10,007 nucleotides of DNA from an uncultured Collinsella sp. Lineage in GTDB: Bacteria; Actinomycetota; Coriobacteriia; Coriobacteriales; Coriobacteriaceae. The notes beneath the pieces are model-generated. The model did no database searches. It was given only the letters and a program-made list of their open reading frames with translations, and had not been told where the DNA came from. Shown here piece by piece: positions 5,601 to 10,007 of this stretch (positions are counted from its first letter, which is position 1; every line of letters starts with the position of its first letter). The stretch is taken from contig CAJKEF010000028.1 in NCBI GenBank assembly GCA_905198825.1, forward strand, positions 1 to 10,007, in the 5' to 3' direction. Made by a program: the position numbers and the translations under genes.

Positions 5601-7166
5601 TTACTCCACCTCGCTCTGAGCGGTCTCGGTACCGAACACAGCGCGGTACATCGGCGTCGCGTGAAGTTCCTCGGTGCTCTGCTCGAGCACGATGCCGGTC
5701 GCGGTCTCCACACCGTGCACGAGAGGCAGCGGGGTGGCGATGCCAAACCACAAGATCATGACGGCCAGGATGATTTCGGGGATAAGCATGAGCGCCGGGG
5801 CCTCATGCTTGCCCATGCCCTGGGGCGCATGGCCGAATACCGACTTGAGTGCGATGCGGGTGAGCGCGGAGATGGCCACGGTAAGACCGAGGGCGACCAC
5901 GACGACCAGCCACATGGGACCGGCGGTAACACCGGCGACAAAAGTCAGGAACTCGGAGATAAACATGCCGAAGGGCGGGAAGGCACCAAGACCGAGCAGC
6001 GCCAGGACGGCGAGCGCGGCGGTTGCGGGGGCAACCTCGACGACGCCCTGGATCTTGGCCAGGCTACGCGTGCCAAAAGCGTGCTGGATGTTGCCGGACA
6101 CGCAGAAGGCGAGCGTCTTGGTAAAGCCGTGGAACACGCAGTGCAGCAGGGCCGCGGCGATACCCAGCGGGCCTCCGATACCCAGGCACAGGGCGATAAC
6201 GCCCACGTTCTCCACAGACGAGTACGCAAAGCGGCGCTTGAGGTCGTCCTGGCGAAACATCGAAAGTGCCGCCACCAAAATGGACAGCGTGCCGACGATC
6301 AACAGCAAAAGTTGCGGATACTCGGCGCCCACGGCCTGGATGGTAAAGCCGTAGAAGCGCATGATCACAAGCATGGCGCACTTAAGCAGCACGCCCGAGA
6401 GCAGGGCCGAGACAGGGCTCGGGGCCTGGGAGTGGGCATCGGGCAGCCAAGTGTGCATGGGGAACAGGCCGGCCTTGGTGCCAAAGCCGATCACGATAAA
6501 CGCAAAGGCGAGGCGCATGAGCGTCGGGTCGAACTGGTCGGCATACGGCAGCACGCACGACAGGAATGCGGCCTCGTGGGCGTTGGGAATCACGTCGGCG
6601 GCGTTGGCGTAGATCAGCAGTGTACCGAACAGGCCAAAGGCCACGCCGGCGGTGCAGACCATCGCGTATTTCCAAGACGCCTCGAGCGCCTGCTTGTTCT
6701 TGTAGATGCCCACGAGGAACACGGTCGACAGCGTGGTGGCCTCGACCGCCGCCCAGGTGAGGATGATGTTGTTGGACAGGCAGGCGAGCAGCATCGTGAA
6801 GACGAACAGGCTGAACAGCGCGTAGTACTGCTTGGTGCGCTCGGCCGGCATGGTCTTCTCCTCGATATCGATCTTGATATAGGAGATGGAGTACACGCCG
6901 GTGATGAACCCGATGATGCCTACCAGAAGGACGAAGATCGACGAGAGCGAATCGAGATGGAGCCACAGGCCCAAAGCGTCGATATTCTGCCCGCTCGAGA
7001 GCATGGTTCCCGCGGTGACGACCGAAAGGACAAGGGTCGCCGCGACGGAGATGGTGTTGAGCCCCGCGAAGACGTTGTAGGACGTCGTCTTGGGGAGCGC
7101 AGCCATAATCAGGGAGAACACGAGAGGACAAGCGAGCAGGGCGACCGTCAGCATTGAAACATCCAT
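5601..7166 (-). CDS. hyfF: Hydrogenase-4 membrane subunit HyfF (NuoL/M/N antiporter-like)
   Basis: A 521-residue polytopic membrane protein, almost exactly the length of E. coli HyfF (526). It belongs to the proton-conducting membrane transporter family shared with NuoL/M/N and Mrp antiporter subunits. The charged residues expected in ion-translocating members are present: E142 in W-A-A-V-E-A-T-T-L (138-146), K231 in G-T-K-A-G-L-F-P-M-H-T-W-L-P-D-A-H (229-245), K262 (L-L-K, 260-262) and K350 in H-G-F-T-K-T-L (346-352). The block from G229 to about K262 is close to identical to HyfF. Ion pumping is inferred from family and residues, not shown. The ATG at 7166 has AAGGGG upstream, and the gene begins 3 bases past the hyfE stop. 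Confidence 0.95.
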   Translation of the reverse strand: MDVSMLTVALLACPLVFSLIMAALPKTTSYNVFAGLNTISVAATLVLSVVTAGTMLSSGQNIDALGLWLHLDSLSSIFVLLVGIIGFITGVYSISYIKIDIEEKTMPAERTKQYYALFSLFVFTMLLACLSNNIILTWAAVEATTLSTVFLVGIYKNKQALEASWKYAMVCTAGVAFGLFGTLLIYANAADVIPNAHEAAFLSCVLPYADQFDPTLMRLAFAFIVIGFGTKAGLFPMHTWLPDAHSQAPSPVSALLSGVLLKCAMLVIMRFYGFTIQAVGAEYPQLLLLIVGTLSILVAALSMFRQDDLKRRFAYSSVENVGVIALCLGIGGPLGIAAALLHCVFHGFTKTLAFCVSGNIQHAFGTRSLAKIQGVVEVAPATAALAVLALLGLGAFPPFGMFISEFLTFVAGVTAGPMWLVVVVALGLTVAISALTRIALKSVFGHAPQGMGKHEAPALMLIPEIILAVMILWFGIATPLPLVHGVETATGIVLEQSTEELHATPMYRAVFGTETAQSEVE

Positions 7167-7169
7167 GGC

Positions 7170-7823
7170 CTACCCCTTCAATTCGGTCAGGTCGTGGGAG
7201 TCGAGCGACTTGGTGTCGTTCCAAATCCTCACGACGACGGCGGACATGATGATGACGGCGAAGATGGCGTCGGTGGCGATGCCGATCTCGATGATCTCGG
7301 GGGCCGTGGGCGCGAGCAGAGCGAGCGTCACGTGGCTACCGTTCTCCATAAGGCAGTACCCGAAGATCTGCTTGAGGATGTTGCGCTGGGAGATGATGCA
7401 CGTGAGGCCGACGAAGAAGTGCGCGAAGCTGATGGCGAGGGCCGGAGTGGCCACCTCGGCGGTGGGCAGGCTCAGGCGCGTGACCACCGCGAAGCAGACG
7501 GCCACCTCCAGACCGGTGAGGATGATGGTCCAGGCCGGCTTGATGGAGGAGGTCAGCGTGCTATCGACAGGCGAACCCATCTTCTTGTAGGCACGGTTGA
7601 GAATGAACGGAACGAGGATCACCTTGGTGACGAAGGCCGACGCGGCCCACATGAGAAGCTCGGTGGCACCGGTGGTGAGGCCCAGGGTGAGCAGCACGCC
7701 CACCAGGACAACCGACTGGATCGCGTACCACTTGATGGCGGACGGGATGGTCTTCGAGACGACCACCATGGTGGAGGTCACGATCAGAAGACCGCCCAGG
7801 ATATTGACTAACGAATAACCCAT
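7170..7823 (-). CDS. hyfE: Hydrogenase-4 membrane subunit HyfE
   Basis: A 217-residue membrane protein, the same size as E. coli HyfE (216). The C-terminal part resembles NuoK. The key block S-Q-R-N-I-L-K-Q-I-F-G-Y (145-156) followed by C-L-M-E-N-G-S-H (157-164) is the HyfE signature, with E160 as the buried acidic residue that may take part in proton transfer. The chain is dominated by hydrophobic helices and ends in a short polar tail. The ATG at 7823 is read from the strong site TAGGAGGT at 7829-7836, whose first three bases are the hyfD stop codon, so the two genes are tightly coupled. E. coli hyc has no counterpart of this gene, which is one reason to call the operon Hyf-type rather than Hyc-type. 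Confidence 0.94.
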   Translation of the reverse strand: MGYSLVNILGGLLIVTSTMVVVSKTIPSAIKWYAIQSVVLVGVLLTLGLTTGATELLMWAASAFVTKVILVPFILNRAYKKMGSPVDSTLTSSIKPAWTIILTGLEVAVCFAVVTRLSLPTAEVATPALAISFAHFFVGLTCIISQRNILKQIFGYCLMENGSHVTLALLAPTAPEIIEIGIATDAIFAVIIMSAVVVRIWNDTKSLDSHDLTELKG

Positions 7824-7828
7824 GTCCT

Positions 7829-7836
7829 ACCTCCTA
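7829..7836 (-). promoter_or_regulatory. hyfE ribosome binding site built into the hyfD stop codon
   Basis: TAGGAGGT on the minus strand: its TAG is the stop of hyfD and the whole motif is a near-perfect Shine-Dalgarno, 5 bases from the hyfE ATG. Ribosomes ending hyfD sit on the hyfE initiation site. Confidence 0.75.
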
Positions 7837-9291
7837 ACCCATCCAACTAGAGGACAGAGGACCGGCGACGACGACCATGATCATGAGGACGACGAACACG
7901 AACGCCATGGCGCGCGGAAGGGGCTGGCCGGCGGCCACGGTCTCGCTCGGCTCACCGGGCAGGACCTTACCCATCCAACGCAGGAACCATGCGAAGGTGG
8001 CGACGGTCTCGACGACCATGACGCACACGAGGACGAAGATGACCGTGTTGGAAGCACCAACCGCGAAGCCACCGGAAATGATCTGGAACTTGGAAAAGAA
8101 CGTGCTCATGGGGGGCACGCCGGCGATAGCGGTCGCGGCGACCGCAAAGCCCACGCCCGTGACCGGGTACTTCTTCATGAGGCCCTGGATCTTGGGCAGC
8201 ATACGGGTTCCCAGCGTGAAGCTGAGAGAGCCAGCGATGAGGAAGAACAGGGTCTTGGTGAACGCGTGGTTGAAGATGTGCTCGACGGCGCCGTTAAACG
8301 CCATCTGGCTTCCGAACACGGAGAGGCCCAGGCCAAAGAACACGTAGGCGAGCTGCGCGATCGTCGAGAAGGCGAGCAGGCGCTTCATATCCTTCTGGGG
8401 CAGGTACATGAGGAAGCCGAAGAGCATGGTCACGACGGCGTCGATGATGGCGACCCAACCGACGATCTCGGGGATATCGCCGGCGCTCGCAAGAGCGCGG
8501 GCGAACACGCACACGCCGACCTTAACCATGGACGCGCCATGAAGGTAGGCGGAAACGGGCGTGGGGGCCTCCATTGCGGAGGGCAGCCACATGTAGAGCG
8601 GGAACTGGGCGGACTTGGCCCAAGCAGCGAACAGGATGAGCAGCAGCACGACGGTCTTCATACCGGAATCGAGCTGGGAGATCGCGCTCAGCGCGAACGT
8701 GCCGGTTCCGGCGAACAGGAAGGCCGCGCCGATGTAGAGTCCCAGAGCGCCGATATGGGTGATGATGAGCGCCTTCATACCGGCCTTCTTGGCCGTGGGC
8801 GTCATGTAGTAGCTGATGAGGCCCCAGGAGCACACACCGGTGATCTCGAAGAAAACGAGCTGGCCGACGATGGTGGAGCTGTAGGCGAGACCGGCCATGG
8901 CGCCGATGAACGTGGAGAAGTACACGTAGAAGCGACGACGGGGCGCGTCGGGATGCTCCTTATTCTTATCGCTCATGTACGGAAACGAATAGATGACGAC
9001 GAGCAGGCCGATAGCGACGAACGCGGGTGCGAGCAGCGTGCTCATCCGGTCGAATATGAAGCCCATGACCAAGGTCTGGCCCATACTCGCCCAGGTTACA
9101 TCGACCGCGTTCATGCCGTTTCCGGCAAACGTCGCGGCCAAGCCAACGGAAGCGACCGTGGCGATGCCGCCGGCAAAGGCGCAGATCCATTTAGCGTAGG
9201 GACGCGGCAGCATGACGATGAGCAGGGAGCCCAGCATGGGGACGGCGATCGCCACCATGGCAAAGAGGGACAAGCTCGATTCGATTGACAT
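7834..9291 (-). CDS. hyfD: Hydrogenase-4 membrane subunit HyfD (antiporter-like)
   Basis: A 485-residue polytopic membrane protein of the NuoL/M/N family, matching E. coli HyfD (479). HyfD-specific blocks decide between it and HyfB/HycC or HyfF: I-Y-S-F-P-Y-M-S-D-K-N-K-E-H-P (100-114), G-Q-L-V-F-F-E-I-T-G-V-C-S-W (143-156), M-E-A-P-T-P-V-S-A-Y-L-H (240-251), and the C-terminal F-A-W-F-L-R-W-M-G-K-V-L-P-G (433-446). Charged residues in the helices are E149, K226, K257 and K346, the set linked to ion translocation in complex I antiporter-like subunits. The ATG at 9291 follows AAGGGAG, 16 bases after the hyfC stop. Coupling of H2 formation to ion export is an inference from the family. Confidence 0.95.
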   Translation of the reverse strand: MSIESSLSLFAMVAIAVPMLGSLLIVMLPRPYAKWICAFAGGIATVASVGLAATFAGNGMNAVDVTWASMGQTLVMGFIFDRMSTLLAPAFVAIGLLVVIYSFPYMSDKNKEHPDAPRRRFYVYFSTFIGAMAGLAYSSTIVGQLVFFEITGVCSWGLISYYMTPTAKKAGMKALIITHIGALGLYIGAAFLFAGTGTFALSAISQLDSGMKTVVLLLILFAAWAKSAQFPLYMWLPSAMEAPTPVSAYLHGASMVKVGVCVFARALASAGDIPEIVGWVAIIDAVVTMLFGFLMYLPQKDMKRLLAFSTIAQLAYVFFGLGLSVFGSQMAFNGAVEHIFNHAFTKTLFFLIAGSLSFTLGTRMLPKIQGLMKKYPVTGVGFAVAATAIAGVPPMSTFFSKFQIISGGFAVGASNTVIFVLVCVMVVETVATFAWFLRWMGKVLPGEPSETVAAGQPLPRAMAFVFVVLMIMVVVAGPLSSSWMG

Positions 9292-9307
9292 AGTTTCTCC
9301 CTTCTCC

Positions 9308-10007
9308 CTACACGCCTACGACGACGAAGACGAACGCGAGGACCGCGATGCCGACGACGGCCCAGGTCTGGTTACCGAGCACCTTGAAGCGCGAACGGGA
9401 AACGGAGTTCTCGAGCACGCCGCAGACGACGAAATCGACCAGGCACTTGACGAGGAAGACGACGGCGCCCACGAGAGCGGTGACGCCGATGGTCGCGGGC
9501 TCTCCCCAGGGGATGAAGATGGAGGTGAACCAAGCGACGACCACGACCTGCTTCATGCCCATGGCGAGCTTCATCATGGCCAGGGACGGGCCGGAGAGCT
9601 CGGCGAGCGGGCCCTCCTGGAGCTCCTGCTCGGCTTCGGCCTGATCGAACGGAAGCTTGCCGAGCTCCATGTAACAGGCGGCCGCGAAGGCGACGCCGGC
9701 GAGGATAACGGCGACGACGCTCGAGACGTTGCCCGTAACGATGTGCTGACCCATGGTCGCAATGTCCGTGGAGCCGCACACGATGGCGACGGTGAAAAGC
9801 GCGATGAGCATGGACGGCTCGATGAGCACGCTCATGAGGAGCTCGCGGATACCGCCGAAGCCCGCGTAGGCGTTGGAGGAATCCACGCCGGACAGCGCGA
9901 AGAAGAAGCGGGACAGCGCGAGCGCGTACATGATGGTGATGGCGTCACCAAAGACGGGCATGGGGCTCTGGAGCGTGAACATGGGCAGGCCCATGGCAAG
10001 CATAAAC
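9308..10007 (-). CDS. hyfC: Hydrogenase-4 membrane anchor HyfC/HycD (NuoH-like), 5' end beyond window
   Basis: 233 codons are visible; the frame is still open at the right edge. E. coli homologues are about 310-320 residues, so roughly 80 N-terminal residues are missing. Counting from the M at 10001-10003, the block M-E-L-G-K-L-P-F-D-Q-A-E-A-E-Q-E-L-Q-E-G (112-131) is the acidic cytoplasmic loop typical of NuoH/HycD/HyfC, which contacts the small subunit and the ion path. S-R-F-F-F-A-L-S-G-V-D (31-41) and L-E-N-S-V-S-R (198-204) also match HycD/HyfC. The rest is hydrophobic helices. By analogy with E. coli, hyfB and hyfA would lie just beyond the right edge. The gene stops at 9308-9310 (TAG). 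Confidence 0.95.
   Translation of the reverse strand, partial: FMLAMGLPMFTLQSPMPVFGDAITIMYALALSRFFFALSGVDSSNAYAGFGGIRELLMSVLIEPSMLIALFTVAIVCGSTDIATMGQHIVTGNVSSVVAVILAGVAFAAACYMELGKLPFDQAEAEQELQEGPLAELSGPSLAMMKLAMGMKQVVVVAWFTSIFIPWGEPATIGVTALVGAVVFLVKCLVDFVVCGVLENSVSRSRFKVLGNQTWAVVGIAVLAFVFVVVGV

Noticed and set aside
3624..7157. A 1177-codon open frame on the plus strand opposite hyfF, hyfG and hyfH
   Set aside because: It is codon-for-codon antisense to hyfF and hyfG and stays open only because those genes lack TTA, CTA and TCA codons. The conceptual protein is a His/Gly/Arg/Asp/Gln-rich composition artefact spanning several genes.
7822..9288. A 488-codon plus-strand frame opposite hyfD
   Set aside because: In exact antisense register with hyfD; it ends where hyfD codon 2 is TCA. 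No independent coding evidence.
7834..9291. Assignment of this gene as HyfB/HycC
   Set aside because: It has the length and specific blocks of HyfD (Asp-Lys-Asn-x-Glu-His-Pro and Phe-Phe-Glu-Ile-Thr-Gly-x-Cys-Ser-Trp); HyfB/HycC is longer (over 600 residues).
1..10007. CRISPR arrays, tRNA/rRNA genes, insertion sequences or other mobile elements
   Set aside because: No direct repeat arrays, RNA gene folds, transposase motifs or terminal inverted repeats were seen; the window is almost wholly filled by the operon.

Overview
The window is GC-rich (roughly 60% by eye) and every gene I can support lies on the minus strand, so it reads from the right edge to the left. It carries most of a formate-hydrogenlyase-type [NiFe] hydrogenase operon (group 4, E. 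coli hydrogenase-4/Hyf type), its maturation genes and a formate channel. The start of a separate molybdopterin oxidoreductase gene sits at the left edge. The organism cannot be named from sequence alone. GC-rich DNA, strong AAGGAGG-type ribosome sites and the fermentative gene set suggest an anaerobic or facultative bacterium. My tentative guess is a gut Coriobacteriia member such as Collinsella, at low confidence.

Layout in transcription order: hyfC (NuoH-like membrane anchor, 5' end beyond the right edge), hyfD and then, beyond hyfE, hyfF (two antiporter-like membrane subunits), hyfE (small membrane subunit with a NuoK-like part), hyfG (fused NuoC-like domain and [NiFe] catalytic large subunit), hyfH (8Fe ferredoxin-like subunit), hyfI (small subunit with the proximal [4Fe-4S] cluster), hycH/hyfJ (maturation protein), hycI (large-subunit endopeptidase) and foc (formate channel). 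Intergenic gaps run from a 1-nt overlap to 39 nt, and most ribosome binding sites lie inside the preceding gene, so this is one coupled transcription unit. A clear intrinsic terminator follows foc. After it, a new gene begins with the [4Fe-4S] motif of the formate dehydrogenase/DMSO reductase family and runs off the left edge.

Working model: formate is moved by the Foc channel, a formate dehydrogenase passes electrons through HyfH-type clusters to HyfI and then to the Ni-Fe site in HyfG, and H2 is released. The membrane arm (HyfC/D/E/F plus presumably HyfB beyond the right edge) may couple this to ion translocation. HycH and HycI mature HyfG. Gene order closely matches the E. coli hyf operon (hyfC-J, then focB). 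The differences are that a dedicated hycI protease is present and no regulator gene (hyfR) lies between hyfJ and foc. I see no evidence of a wholly undescribed system. The points worth checking are lineage-specific tails on HyfG, HyfH and HycH, extra cysteines near the metal sites, and the identity of the partial molybdoenzyme. There is no gene-free stretch over 300 bases.
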